DNA of 64,000 nucleotides from Gammaproteobacteria bacterium (GTDB lineage: Bacteria; Pseudomonadota; Gammaproteobacteria; Arenicellales; Poriferihabitantaceae): assembly GCA_026708585.1 (NCBI GenBank), contig JAPOUQ010000061.1:38792-102791 (forward strand), written 5' to 3'. Shown here piece after piece: positions 8,055 through 17,496 of this stretch (within the stretch, counting starts at the first letter, position 1; the number at the start of each line of letters is the position of its first letter). The notes beneath the pieces were generated by a model, which was not told where the DNA came from, ran no database searches, and was given only the letters and a program-made list of their open reading frames with translations. The translations under genes and the position numbers were made by a program.

Positions 8055-10061
8055 TCAGTTTTCGTCTAGTCCAAGTTTGGCCCGTCGTTTGGAAACCCAC
8101 GCCTTGATAAGACGGTCACAAATAATAGCAATGGCGGCCACCGATATACCAGCAACCAGACCGCGTCCGGTATCTGCTTTGGTTAGCGCAATATAGACTT
8201 CCTGACCGAGGTCACGTGTACCCACTAAAGCGGTGATTACGAGCATGGACAGGGCCATCATGATGGTTTGATTGATGCCCAGCATGATTTCGGGAAGTGC
8301 TACGGGAAGTTTTACTTTCCGCAAAATCTGCCAGCGAGTGCATCCGAAAATCTCAGCTGCTTCTATGAGTTGGGTTGGAACTTGACGGATGCCGTGATCG
8401 GTGTAACGAATGGCCGGTGCTATGGCATAAGCAATGATGGCCAGCATTGCGGCGAAATCGCCGACTCGAAAAAGCATGACTACCGGTATCAGATAGACAA
8501 AAGATGGCAGCGTTTGTAATGTATCAATACAGGCCTGAACGATGCGATGTCCTCGTTCGCTGTGTGCTGCCCAGATACCAATGGGTATGCCAATCATGGA
8601 TGCAAACACAACTGATATGCCACACAAATAGACCGTTACCATACCTTTCTTCCATCCACCAGTGAATGCGATGAAAAGGGCGAGTGATGCGGTCAATAAC
8701 GCCAGCTTCCAACCGCCCAATCTATAGCCTAGTAGCATCACGAAGGCGACCACTACAATCCAGGGCGTAGCTAGCATGAATCGTTTCACCGGAATCAGGA
8801 TATTCAACAGTAGAAAATTCTTGAATGCTTCAATTTGATCGAAATAGTTCACATTGATCCATTTCACCAAATCTTCCCAAAAGCCGCTGGTGGTTATGGT
8901 CCAGCTTTCTGGATAGGTTCTGATAAACGGTAGATATGTCGAGATTATCCAAGTTCCCAGCAATAGGGCTGTTGCCATGATCAGATGGCGATGGAACCTC
9001 AATTTACCCTCACCTTGTTTTTTTGGTTTGCGGGTTGCAAAAGACTGACTAAGGCGATCTAGTGCAACCGCCAATAGAGTGATAGCAATACCTGCTTCAA
9101 GCCCAGATCCAATCGCTAGGCGTTTCAGTGAAGACAGCACGTCAAAACCAAGTCCCCCAGCACCAATCATAGATGCGATAATGACCATGTTAAGCGACAG
9201 CATGATGACCTGATTGATGCCTATCATCAGGCTCGGTGAAGCCGAAGGGACCATCACTTTCCAAAGTAGTTGACGTCGGGTACAGCCGAGCATCAGGCCC
9301 GCTTCAATCGATTCGGTGGGAACTCGGGATAGAGCCAGCATGGTTACCCGGATCATCGGAGGTGTAGCATAGATCATGGTTGAAATCATGGCGGCTACCG
9401 GTCCGAATCCAAACAGGAAGAGAACTGGAACGAGGTAGGCAAAAACCGGAGTCGTCTGCATCAAATCAAGTACCGGTTCGATAGACCGTCCGAATGTGGT
9501 AGAGCGATAAGCCAGAATTCCGATCAGCAATCCACCGATGATCCCAAGCGGTACAGCGATCAAGATCGCGCTGAGGGTTACCATGGCGCTCTCCCAGCGG
9601 CCGAAAACTGCCAGATAAGTCATGCAGGCACCCACCAGCAATGCCAATTTCCAGTTTCGCATCCAGTGTCCGAGGATGATGGCGACGCCGATCAGCGCAA
9701 CCCAAGGTAAAGGGGGGATTACCGCTTCGGTTGTTGGATCACTGGAAAAAGAAAATCCTGTGACTAGAATACCGCTGGCAACCGCCAACGGCCATTCCAA
9801 AAGCCAGGCAATAGATCTTGTCATCTCCTTGAACGTGAACAATCCGAAGTCTAGGTCCTTGATCAGCCATTCCATGAAATCGCTGATCCAGAAGCGCAAC
9901 GGAACAATCCAGTCTCGAGGAAAATTGACCGCCCAAGACCAGTGCTGACTAAATCCAGCAATTAGTCCTGATCCGACAATAAAGATGATCCAAATCCATA
10001 TTGTCCGATAATGGTCTGACGCGTGAGGCAGAAATATCCGCATGGTCGCGCGCTTAGTCAT
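8055..10061 (-). CDS. Proline/glycine betaine-type ABC permease, two permease domains fused
   Basis: The 668-residue membrane protein contains two consecutive ProW-like permease domains. The first has its EAGLMLGCTRRQLLWKV coupling loop and the second the equivalent EAAEIFGCTRWQILRKV. Each domain shows the QTTPVFAYL or QTLPSFVYL segment usual in this family, and about a dozen hydrophobic segments are visible. The fusion replaces a homodimer with a single chain. The gene lies downstream of a ProX-like binding protein across a palindromic hairpin. No ATP-binding subunit (ProV/OpuAA) is encoded in the operon or elsewhere in the window, so the ATPase must be supplied from another locus. Confidence 0.88.
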   Translation of the reverse strand: MTKRATMRIFLPHASDHYRTIWIWIIFIVGSGLIAGFSQHWSWAVNFPRDWIVPLRFWISDFMEWLIKDLDFGLFTFKEMTRSIAWLLEWPLAVASGILVTGFSFSSDPTTEAVIPPLPWVALIGVAIILGHWMRNWKLALLVGACMTYLAVFGRWESAMVTLSAILIAVPLGIIGGLLIGILAYRSTTFGRSIEPVLDLMQTTPVFAYLVPVLFLFGFGPVAAMISTMIYATPPMIRVTMLALSRVPTESIEAGLMLGCTRRQLLWKVMVPSASPSLMIGINQVIMLSLNMVIIASMIGAGGLGFDVLSSLKRLAIGSGLEAGIAITLLAVALDRLSQSFATRKPKKQGEGKLRFHRHLIMATALLLGTWIISTYLPFIRTYPESWTITTSGFWEDLVKWINVNYFDQIEAFKNFLLLNILIPVKRFMLATPWIVVVAFVMLLGYRLGGWKLALLTASLALFIAFTGGWKKGMVTVYLCGISVVFASMIGIPIGIWAAHSERGHRIVQACIDTLQTLPSFVYLIPVVMLFRVGDFAAMLAIIAYAIAPAIRYTDHGIRQVPTQLIEAAEIFGCTRWQILRKVKLPVALPEIMLGINQTIMMALSMLVITALVGTRDLGQEVYIALTKADTGRGLVAGISVAAIAIICDRLIKAWVSKRRAKLGLDEN

Positions 10062-10189
10062 TGCTTAGGGGTGGGACAAGCTTATGGGAAATCATCCTGA
10101 TAGCCGAAGTTTCAAATAGCGGGCGGTAGTGCATTACAGAATGACACTCTCGGATAATCCCATGTGTCCCACACAAACCAATCAGAACA

Positions 10190-10211
10190 TCCGGGGCCGA
10201 TCGGCCCCGGA
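10190..10211 (-). promoter_or_regulatory. Perfect 22-bp palindrome between binding-protein and permease genes
   Basis: TCCGGGGCCGA is followed immediately by its exact complement TCGGCCCCGGA. It is GC-rich and lies 41 bp after the binding-protein stop and about 130 bp before the permease start on the minus strand. It has no U-tract. Such hairpins in transport operons stabilise the upstream message and raise the ratio of binding protein to permease. That role is inference here. Confidence 0.6.
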
Positions 10212-10251
10212 TATATAAAGAAAAATCAGTATCAGTTGAGTTTGAGCGGTA

Positions 10252-11211
10252 TCAGTTGCACTGAGTCCATGTGGTCCAGATATCCTGATTGGTATTCAGC
10301 CAGTTTTCAACCACATCTTCCACCGACTTGCCATCAAGGTCTACCTCACCGACCATAGTTCCCATAGCCTGATTGTCTATGGTGAACTTTCGGATAGCAT
10401 CATAGGCACAGGTCCATTTATCCTCTCCACCTTTCCAACCCACTTTCTTAATCCATCCTCGGGGTTTTCCGCAGTCATACGCCATATTTGGATTTATTCC
10501 TACGGATTTATCAGTGTAACACTCGTCACTGTATGTGGGAAATTCCACGAATTCCCCCTCGAATTTGATCGGAGCCCAGTGTGGTGTGTAGACCCAACCG
10601 AGCCAAGGTGCCTGACGCTGATAGGCCGATTCAAGCTCTGCAAACAATGCGGCATCGGTACCGGCATGGACAACTTCGTAGTTTAGACTGAGAGCCTCAA
10701 CTCTTTCATCGTCGTATCCGCCCCAGGTCACAGGACCACCTAGATACCTTCCACTTGGTGCTGTTTCAGCTGTAGAGAAAACCTCAGCACAGTCATTCAA
10801 TGCTGTCCAGTCCGGTAATCCTGGACATTTTTCCTTCATGTAAATCGGATACCACCATTCCTCAATGGCTCGCATACCGGTTTCTCCGAGGTCGATGGTG
10901 TTTCCGGTTGCAAGACTTTTTTCCATGGCATCCTTTCCGGTAGTTTCCCACATTTCCATAGCGACATGAAGGTCGCCAGATTCAAGCCCTGCAAATTGGG
11001 CTAAATAGTCGGCTTGCTGGTATTTAACGTTATAACCCATCTCTTGCAATACTCTGCCCATGATGGTGGTGGTAATGTATTGTCCAGTCCAGTCATGTAA
11101 AGTGAGAATGATCGGGTCGGTCGATTCCACATCGGCCTGAGTTGCTGTGCCAACAAGCATGGCGGCACCGGCAACCAGCGAAATAAAATAACGGTTATGG
11201 GTTTTTGGCAT
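10252..11211 (-). CDS. Periplasmic substrate-binding protein, glycine betaine/proline type (ProX/OpuAC-like)
   Basis: The 319-residue protein has a Sec signal peptide (Lys/Arg start, hydrophobic core, likely cleavage after ATQA near residue 26) and the OpuAC fold. It opens with LTLHDWTGQYI and is rich in Trp, as expected for a cage that binds a quaternary ammonium group. Several cysteines in the mature part could form disulfides in the periplasm. A strong Shine-Dalgarno (AAGGAG) precedes the ATG. It is the first gene of the operon and divergent from the DeoR-type regulator. The ligand may be betaine or dimethylglycine, in line with the downstream dehydrogenase. That assignment is inferred. 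Confidence 0.85.
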   Translation of the reverse strand: MPKTHNRYFISLVAGAAMLVGTATQADVESTDPIILTLHDWTGQYITTTIMGRVLQEMGYNVKYQQADYLAQFAGLESGDLHVAMEMWETTGKDAMEKSLATGNTIDLGETGMRAIEEWWYPIYMKEKCPGLPDWTALNDCAEVFSTAETAPSGRYLGGPVTWGGYDDERVEALSLNYEVVHAGTDAALFAELESAYQRQAPWLGWVYTPHWAPIKFEGEFVEFPTYSDECYTDKSVGINPNMAYDCGKPRGWIKKVGWKGGEDKWTCAYDAIRKFTIDNQAMGTMVGEVDLDGKSVEDVVENWLNTNQDIWTTWTQCN

Positions 11212-11261
11212 GATTTAGCTCCTTCGTATACAAATGTTTAATCAAAATCAGTTCGGCTTAC

Positions 11262-11293
11262 ATGCTTATGTTCGCATGTTCTTATGGTAAATG
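11262..11293. promoter_or_regulatory. Phased ATG(T/C)T repeats: candidate operator between transporter and regulator genes
   Basis: The stretch reads as a series of near-repeats at roughly 6-8 bp spacing: ATGCTT, ATGTTCGC, ATGTTCTT, ATGGTAA. It lies 51 bp from the binding-protein start codon and about 150 bp from the regulator start. DeoR-family regulators of the GlpR type bind sites containing ATGTTCG. It is therefore a candidate target of the adjacent regulator. Confidence 0.35.
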
Positions 11294-11445
11294 TAACGCT
11301 ATTTTCCACATAATTCCATAAAAAAATCAAAAATCCATTATTATTTGTGGGAATATATTGAGATTTTATTGCCAGTTGGTTTTGACGTTATAGATTGTGA
11401 GTCAATGAAGAATCGGGTAAGTGATCCATTAGAGGGAGCAAATAA

Positions 11446-12210
11446 ATGAAGCCCTTATCAAGGCATGAGGCAGAGATATTCCGTTTAGCGACTCTTCGGG
11501 GATCATGTTCCATCTCAGAGCTTGCGGAACGACTCGGAGTTTCCGATGAAACAGTGCGTCGGCACATTCGTCCCTTGGTGGACCGTGGTCAGGTAGAGAA
11601 AGTTCATGGTGGAATTGTTCTTCCTGATCGTCTACGAGAAGCCCCCATGGAGCGACGTATGAGGGAAAACCGTGCCGCGAAACAGGGAATTGCCAAGGCG
11701 GTTTCTGAAATGATCGATGACGGGGATACATTGATGATGGATACGGGTTCAACCACCGCTTATGTGGCTGTGGCGCTGTCTGGAAAGCAAGGTCTTCATG
11801 TTGTCACCAATTCAACCGAAATTGGGCGTATTTTGGCACGTCAGGGTACCAACAAGGTTTATCTAGTTGGTGGCGAGATGGGTAGTGATCAATTGGCCAC
11901 CTTTGGCCCACAGGCGATTGAGTTTGTCCGCCGTTTCAATGTTCGCCATGCCATTCTATCCATTGGTGGTATTAATGCTGAAAACGAACTGTTGAATTTC
12001 GATCTAGACGAAGCGGAATTTTCTCGTGCGGTGATACAACAGGCGGGCTCAGTGAATATCGTGGCTGATTACACTAAATTCAGTCGTCATGCTCTGGTTA
12101 AAGTCTGCGATGTTGCGGATATTGATACTTTCATAACCGATCGGTTGCCCCCCGAACCTTTTCGTGGATTGCTTGCAAATAAAGACACAAATCTTGTGAT
12201 CGCAGGTTGA
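11446..12210 (+). CDS. DeoR/GlpR-family transcriptional regulator
   Basis: The 254-residue protein has an N-terminal helix-turn-helix (SISELAERLGVSDETVRRHI, residues 21-40) and a C-terminal DeoR sensor domain, with DTGSTTAYVA, TNSTEIGRIL and DYTKFSRHAL marking the sugar-phosphate-type pocket. A good ribosome binding site (AGAGGGAGC) precedes the ATG. It is transcribed divergently from the transporter-dehydrogenase operon and is its most likely regulator. Classical members respond to phosphorylated metabolites, so the product of the operon's kinase could be the inducer. That last point is inference. Confidence 0.88.
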   Translation: MKPLSRHEAEIFRLATLRGSCSISELAERLGVSDETVRRHIRPLVDRGQVEKVHGGIVLPDRLREAPMERRMRENRAAKQGIAKAVSEMIDDGDTLMMDTGSTTAYVAVALSGKQGLHVVTNSTEIGRILARQGTNKVYLVGGEMGSDQLATFGPQAIEFVRRFNVRHAILSIGGINAENELLNFDLDEAEFSRAVIQQAGSVNIVADYTKFSRHALVKVCDVADIDTFITDRLPPEPFRGLLANKDTNLVIAG

Positions 12211-12606
12211 CTTCATCGTTTCTACTTGGCCTGACAAGAGCCGTTGTCTATACAAAACTCTACTTATGATATCGATACAGCCAGCGAACTCTCGGCCAGA
12301 GTTTTGGCAAATTTCAAGGTTTTGATTCAAGGCTAGTTTTCTGGTTTAGACTGGTCGGTTATGTCCACCTAGTTAATGGTTATTAGCATTCACATCAGGC
12401 ATTTCACGACTTAATAATATCTCGGAAAGTGATCCAACTTTAAATTCTCAACCTCGATTATTCTCTTTGCAATACGGTAAAATTCAATATACTGGTATTA
12501 AAAAACTGCCACCCGTATAAAGGCGGGATTCAAACTACGACTGTATATTACCGTAATCACCTGATTAGGCTTGTTAGAAAATCGCTGACCAGAACGGACA
12601 ACTGAG
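12211..12606 (+). other. Intergenic, no gene seen
   Basis: These 396 bp hold no convincing reading frame and no clear terminator after the regulator gene. The region presumably contains the promoter of the pcm-tolC pair. A weak TTGCAA / TATACT pair around 12470-12495 has poor spacing, so I do not call it. Confidence 0.4.
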
Positions 12607-13260
12607 ATGATTATCCAAAACGCTCAAACGAACATGATCGGACAGCAAATTCGAACTTGGAATGTGTTGGACCGAACTGTACTTCAGGCTTTTGAAGGTA
12701 TTGAACGTGAGCAATTTGTTCCCGAACCTTATTTAGCGTTTGCCTATGCAGACATGGTGATACCAATTCGCGAAGGACAGAACATGCTAGAGCCCAAGGT
12801 TATCGCAAGAATGATCGATGCCTTGGAATTGGCTCCCGACCATACAGTACTGGAAGTAGGTACTGGAACCGGGTATTCGGCCGCAGTGTTGTCAAGGCTC
12901 AGCCAACAGGTAATTAGCTTGGAAATCAACTCGGAATTGGTTGAAGCTTCTCGAACAAATCTCGCGAAAGCCAACATCGATAATGTTGAGATTATCGAGA
13001 CCAACTGTTTCGACTATTGCTCGCATGATTCAAACAATGCCGGTAAGTTTGATCGAACCTTAATCACTGGTTCTGTTCCCGAGTTATCTCCAGTGTTTCT
13101 ACCTATGGTGAACGAGACAGGTCGAATTGTGGGCATTCAGGGACATACTCCAACAATGCAGGCCGTGATTTGTTATGCTGATGGAACAATCAAGAGTCTG
13201 TTTGAAACTGAAGCATCACGTCTTGATCAAGTTCAAGAGTCGGTCCATTTTGCCTTTTAG
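12607..13260 (+). CDS. pcm: Protein-L-isoaspartate O-methyltransferase family protein
   Basis: The 217-residue protein is a SAM-dependent methyltransferase of the PCMT family, which repairs isoaspartyl residues. SAM motif I reads LEVGTGTGYSAAVL near residue 80, and the N-terminal part (MIGQQIRTWNVLD, REQFVPEPY) matches the family. The usual PCMT substrate loop is only partly conserved, as in the short proteobacterial paralogues next to tolC. It is followed 16 bp later by tolC, a pairing seen in many proteobacteria. Calling it a true isoaspartate enzyme is less certain than its fold. Confidence 0.82.
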   Translation: MIIQNAQTNMIGQQIRTWNVLDRTVLQAFEGIEREQFVPEPYLAFAYADMVIPIREGQNMLEPKVIARMIDALELAPDHTVLEVGTGTGYSAAVLSRLSQQVISLEINSELVEASRTNLAKANIDNVEIIETNCFDYCSHDSNNAGKFDRTLITGSVPELSPVFLPMVNETGRIVGIQGHTPTMQAVICYADGTIKSLFETEASRLDQVQESVHFAF

Positions 13261-13276
13261 TGGTGATCAATAGAAA

Positions 13277-14614
13277 ATGCAATACTTGTTGAAGAATATC
13301 GCAAGAAGTATGAGGATAGGATTCTGGCTATTTTTTACAGTCATGTTCGGTTTCAATTCGGCTCAAGCTACGACCTGGGACATCAATCAAGTCTATCAAT
13401 TGGCACTCAAGCATGATTCAATCTACCAATCCGAAATTTTGCGTCATGCCGCAGTAAAACTTGATCCAAAAATTGTCAGATCCGAATGGAAAGGCTATGT
13501 GTCATTAGTTGGAAGGTTGGGCCATCAAATGACCGATGACACGATGATGGATAATTGGGAAGACCATAAGGATCATTCCCTAGATCTCCGAGTCGAAGTA
13601 CCAATCTATGATCGAGTATTGAGAGCTCGAATAAGACAAGCGCAAATTTCGGAGTCCACTTCTAGAATCATGCTTAGGGAATCGCATCAGGATCTGATTT
13701 TACGAGTTGCCAAACGATATTTGAATGTGCTTGCAGCTCAGGATCGTCGAGAAGTCGCAAGTGTCGATATTATCGCCATTCGACGCCAATTAGATTTGAC
13801 AGCAGGGCGGCTTGAGGTTGGACTTGGAACTCAGGCTGACCTGTTTGATGCAAGAGCTCGACTTAAGCAAGCAGAAGCCAATGCAATACAAGCCGACAAC
13901 GCTCTTAAGAACAGCATATCGTTACTTCGCCAGATGATTGGTCAGAGACCACAGTCCCTGACTCCTCTAGTGAGCGATGCCCCACTCACCCTACCTGATC
14001 CAGAATCAATCGATGAATGGACTGGTCAGGCTGAAGAAACCAATTTGAATGTTCAGGTAAAAGCACTTGATCTTGAGTTTGCCAAATTTGAACTCCAGAA
14101 ACTAAAAGATGCCACATATCCCTCCATGTCGGTTCTTGGTAATCGTTCAACCTCGATAGGTGGTGTCAACGATTATACGAAAGACAATGCATCCATCAAT
14201 TTGCAAGTGAACATACCTTTATTCACTGGTGGATTATCGACACGCTCTGACCAAGCCGAAATTCTGTATAGCCGAGCCTTGGAAGCACTCGATCTAGCTC
14301 GCATTCATGCACGTACTGAAGCAACCACGGCTTATCTAGACATTAACAGCAATATTTCACAGGCCGAGGCTCTCAGTGAAGCAATTACAGCTGGGGAAAG
14401 TGCGTTGGCTGCGAAACAGCAAGGATACGAAGCTGGATTAACGACCAATATTGATGTGCTGGATGCACAAAGCAATCTCTCACAGTCAAGGAGGGATTAT
14501 CTGAATTCTCGCTATAATTACATCATATCAATGCTTGAGTTAGAACAGTCTATAGGTGATCTAGATGAGCACGACATCCAACTCGTGAACGATTGGCTTG
14601 ATCAGGGAGTCTGA
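13277..14614 (+). CDS. tolC: TolC family outer membrane channel protein
   Basis: TolC forms the trimeric outer-membrane duct for type I secretion and RND efflux. The 445-residue protein has a signal peptide (cleavage after SAQA, about residue 31) and two internally repeated halves with the long heptad-rich helices of the periplasmic tunnel. Characteristic segments are GLGTQADLFDARARLKQAEAN in the first half and AGLTTNIDVLDAQSNL in the second. It is downstream of pcm and convergent with trkH. No secretion or efflux partner is adjacent. Confidence 0.92.
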   Translation: MQYLLKNIARSMRIGFWLFFTVMFGFNSAQATTWDINQVYQLALKHDSIYQSEILRHAAVKLDPKIVRSEWKGYVSLVGRLGHQMTDDTMMDNWEDHKDHSLDLRVEVPIYDRVLRARIRQAQISESTSRIMLRESHQDLILRVAKRYLNVLAAQDRREVASVDIIAIRRQLDLTAGRLEVGLGTQADLFDARARLKQAEANAIQADNALKNSISLLRQMIGQRPQSLTPLVSDAPLTLPDPESIDEWTGQAEETNLNVQVKALDLEFAKFELQKLKDATYPSMSVLGNRSTSIGGVNDYTKDNASINLQVNIPLFTGGLSTRSDQAEILYSRALEALDLARIHARTEATTAYLDINSNISQAEALSEAITAGESALAAKQQGYEAGLTTNIDVLDAQSNLSQSRRDYLNSRYNYIISMLELEQSIGDLDEHDIQLVNDWLDQGV

Positions 14615-14637
14615 GGCTCGTGAAAAAACAACAGAAT

Positions 14638-16107
14638 TTATCCTCTCCAAAACACGGGGGCGAAAAGAACTAGCAGCGTATACAGCTCAAGACGTCCTAG
14701 AATCATCGCCAGCGTTAATATAAATTTTCCTATATTGCTGACTGAAGCATAGTTCTCAGAGACACTACCGAGTCCCGGACCAAGATTGTTGAGACAAGCA
14801 ATCACGGATGAAAAGGCAGAAACCATATCAAGACCGGTAGCCAGCATTGCTAACAGCAAAACTGTGAAAGAAAATATATACAAGGATAGAAATCCCCATA
14901 CCGCATTATTTATATCCTCACTGACTGGCTTATCTCCAATCTTGGTCGGTATGATCGCATGAGGATGCACCAGTTTCGATAATTCACGCATACCCTGTTT
15001 GAACAACAGGATAATCCGGATAATTTTCATGCCTCCACCGGTTGATCCAGCGCATCCCCCGCAAGTACTCAATAGAATTAAAAAAATCGGAATAAACGTG
15101 GGCCATACGCTGAAATCCTGCGTTGTGAAACCAGTAGTGGTGGCAATCGAAACAGTTTGTACAAATCCATAAATAAAATTATCCAGGATATTGCTATAAG
15201 TTTGATTCGACAGCAAGGTGAGAATTGTGACTAACCCGGCAACTCCAATAATACTTAGATAGGTACGAGCTTCTTGGTCCTGTAGATAGACTCGGATCCA
15301 CTTACCGATCGATAAGCGACCCGATCGAATAGCCGTGAAATGCAAAGCGAAGTTAAGGCCCGCTAGAATCATGAAAATGCTCGCGACCACATAAATTGCT
15401 CGACTGTCAAAATGGCTGAGACTATTGTCATACGTGGAAAATCCTCCGATGGCAATGGTAGAGAAGGCGTGGCAGATTGCATCAAAAAGAGACATTCCAG
15501 CGATTAGGTAAGCAATTGCACAAATCAAAGTCAGCGATACATAGATGTACCACATGGCTTTCGCTGTTTCTCGAATACGCGGAGTCAGCTTGCGGTCCTT
15601 TATCGGTCCGGGGGTTTCAACTCGGTATAACTGCAATCCCCCTACACCCAAGGCTGGCAAAATAGCGACTGCAAGCACGATCAAGCCCATTCCTCCAAGC
15701 CACTGCAGTTGCTGACGATAAAACAATATGGAATTAGGGAGTTCCTCCAGACCAATCAGAATGGTTGATCCTGTGGTGGTTAGTCCTGAAGTAGCCTCAA
15801 ACAGTGCTCCAACCCAGTTGATATTGAGTGCAGGGGATATGAGAAACGGAATTGCCGCAAAGATTGATAGTACAACCCAGACCAGGACTGCAATGAGAAA
15901 ACCTTCTCTGAATCTTAACTCCTGCTGATAATGTCTACATGGCCACCAGAATAGCAATGCACTGAAGGCGGTAATAACAAAAGCGGTGATGAATACCTTG
16001 TGATGATGATCCTGATAGAGTAGTGATACTGCTACCGGGATCAAAAAAGACAGTGCAAAGTAGGCAAGCAGTATCCCCAGAATCCTGAATACGCCACGCA
16101 GGGTCAT
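14638..16107 (-). CDS. trkH: Trk potassium uptake membrane subunit TrkH
   Basis: TrkH is the K+ channel-like translocating subunit of the Trk system in the inner membrane. The 489-residue protein has the repeated membrane-pore-membrane segments with selectivity-filter glycines, including TSGLTTTGST, TIAIGGFSTYDNS, TTTGFTTQD and NNLGPGLGSV. It is 21 bp downstream of trkA, so channel and regulatory subunit are made together. Confidence 0.95.
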   Translation of the reverse strand: MTLRGVFRILGILLAYFALSFLIPVAVSLLYQDHHHKVFITAFVITAFSALLFWWPCRHYQQELRFREGFLIAVLVWVVLSIFAAIPFLISPALNINWVGALFEATSGLTTTGSTILIGLEELPNSILFYRQQLQWLGGMGLIVLAVAILPALGVGGLQLYRVETPGPIKDRKLTPRIRETAKAMWYIYVSLTLICAIAYLIAGMSLFDAICHAFSTIAIGGFSTYDNSLSHFDSRAIYVVASIFMILAGLNFALHFTAIRSGRLSIGKWIRVYLQDQEARTYLSIIGVAGLVTILTLLSNQTYSNILDNFIYGFVQTVSIATTTGFTTQDFSVWPTFIPIFLILLSTCGGCAGSTGGGMKIIRIILLFKQGMRELSKLVHPHAIIPTKIGDKPVSEDINNAVWGFLSLYIFSFTVLLLAMLATGLDMVSAFSSVIACLNNLGPGLGSVSENYASVSNIGKFILTLAMILGRLELYTLLVLFAPVFWRG

Positions 16108-16128
16108 AATGTAATGACGAGTGAGAAA

Positions 16129-17496
16129 TTAAATGAAAGTGGCCGAGACTTCAAACAACCGTTCGACATCGTGAATACGTGCTTTATCGACCATAAAAAT
16201 AATAACATGATCGCCATCTTCAATGGTCACATCATCTTCAATTTCGATCAGTTGTTCATCCCGCATCAAAGCACCCAATGCCGCACCATCTGGTAACCTA
16301 AGTTGTTTCACTGTTCGCCCCACCAGTTTTGAGGTTTTGCTGTCCCCATGGACTATCGCTTCAATCGCTTCGGCTACTCCACGGCGTAATGTATGTGCAG
16401 CTACCACGTCACCTCTACGAACATGTGACAACAATACACTTACGGATGATAGTCTTGGAGATATGGCAATATCTAGCATGCTTTCGACTAGCTCGATGTA
16501 CATGGTCTTGTTGATTAAAGACATTACTCGGGTTGCACCGAGGCGTTTGGCCAACATGGCCGCAAGAATGTTGGCTTCATCTTCGTTCGTTAAAGCACAA
16601 AACATCTGAGTTGCATCAATACTTTCTTGACGTAACAATGCTTCATCGGCGGCATCACCATGCAGTACGATTGTTTTATTGAGTTGCTCTGAAGCCCACC
16701 TTGCTCTCGATTCATCCTTTTCAATCAGTTTGATTTGAAAACCACCTTCTTCCAGTTTTTTTGCCAGGGTAAAACCAATATTACCAGCCCCTGCGATAAA
16801 TACATCTCGGCTGATGGATTCAGCACCTTTCAATTCTTGCATCATCAGTGAGATATCATTGCGAGTTGCAATAAAGAATACCTCATCATTGGCTTCAATG
16901 ACGGTTTTGCCAGTCGGAATGATTGCCCTATTTTCACGATATATTGCTGCAATTCTTGAAGTTACCTTGGGTAAATGATGTTTCAGTTCCTTGATGGCAT
17001 GCCCTACCAGTGCTCCGCCATAATGTGCACGAATCCCCACCAAACGAATTTTCCCATTCGCGAAATCCAGTACTTGCAAAGCCCCTGGATATTCGATCAA
17101 CTTCATGATCTGATTGGTCAGGATATTCTCGGGACTAATAATATGATCTATATCCTTTTCAAACAGTTGTGGGTGTTCTAAATAACTCGCCGAACGAATT
17201 CGAGCGATTCTAGTTGGTGTATTGAAGAGTTGGGTAGAAACACGGCACGCTAGAATGTTCACTTCATCAGAGTTCGTCACGGCGAGCACTAGATCAGCAT
17301 CCCGTGCCCCAGCTTGACTGAGTATTTCGGGTGAAGCTGCATCACCCTGTACAGTCTGGATATCGATACGGTTTTGAAGGTCAATTAAAGTGTGAGCATT
17401 GCGATCCACAAGTGTAATGTCATTATTCTCTTTGGAGAGAATTTCTGCGACCGAAGTACCGACCTGACCGCAACCCAAAATGATTATTTTTTTCAT
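16129..17496 (-). CDS. trkA: Trk potassium uptake regulatory subunit TrkA
   Basis: TrkA is the cytoplasmic NAD(H)/ATP-binding ring that gates TrkH. The 455-residue protein has two RCK units, each with a Rossmann motif (ILGCGQVGTSVAEIL near the N-terminus and IAGAGNIGFTLAKKL near residue 235) followed by a TrkA_C domain. Its ATG overlaps the stop of rsmB by 4 bp, and trkH follows. This fmt-rsmB-trkA-trkH neighbourhood is standard for gammaproteobacteria. Confidence 0.96.
   Translation of the reverse strand: MKKIIILGCGQVGTSVAEILSKENNDITLVDRNAHTLIDLQNRIDIQTVQGDAASPEILSQAGARDADLVLAVTNSDEVNILACRVSTQLFNTPTRIARIRSASYLEHPQLFEKDIDHIISPENILTNQIMKLIEYPGALQVLDFANGKIRLVGIRAHYGGALVGHAIKELKHHLPKVTSRIAAIYRENRAIIPTGKTVIEANDEVFFIATRNDISLMMQELKGAESISRDVFIAGAGNIGFTLAKKLEEGGFQIKLIEKDESRARWASEQLNKTIVLHGDAADEALLRQESIDATQMFCALTNEDEANILAAMLAKRLGATRVMSLINKTMYIELVESMLDIAISPRLSSVSVLLSHVRRGDVVAAHTLRRGVAEAIEAIVHGDSKTSKLVGRTVKQLRLPDGAALGALMRDEQLIEIEDDVTIEDGDHVIIFMVDKARIHDVERLFEVSATFI

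Noticed and set aside
12470..12495. TTGCAA and TATACT as a promoter for pcm-tolC
   Set aside because: Spacing is 15 bp and the -35 is weak, so it is not distinguishable from background in AT-rich DNA.
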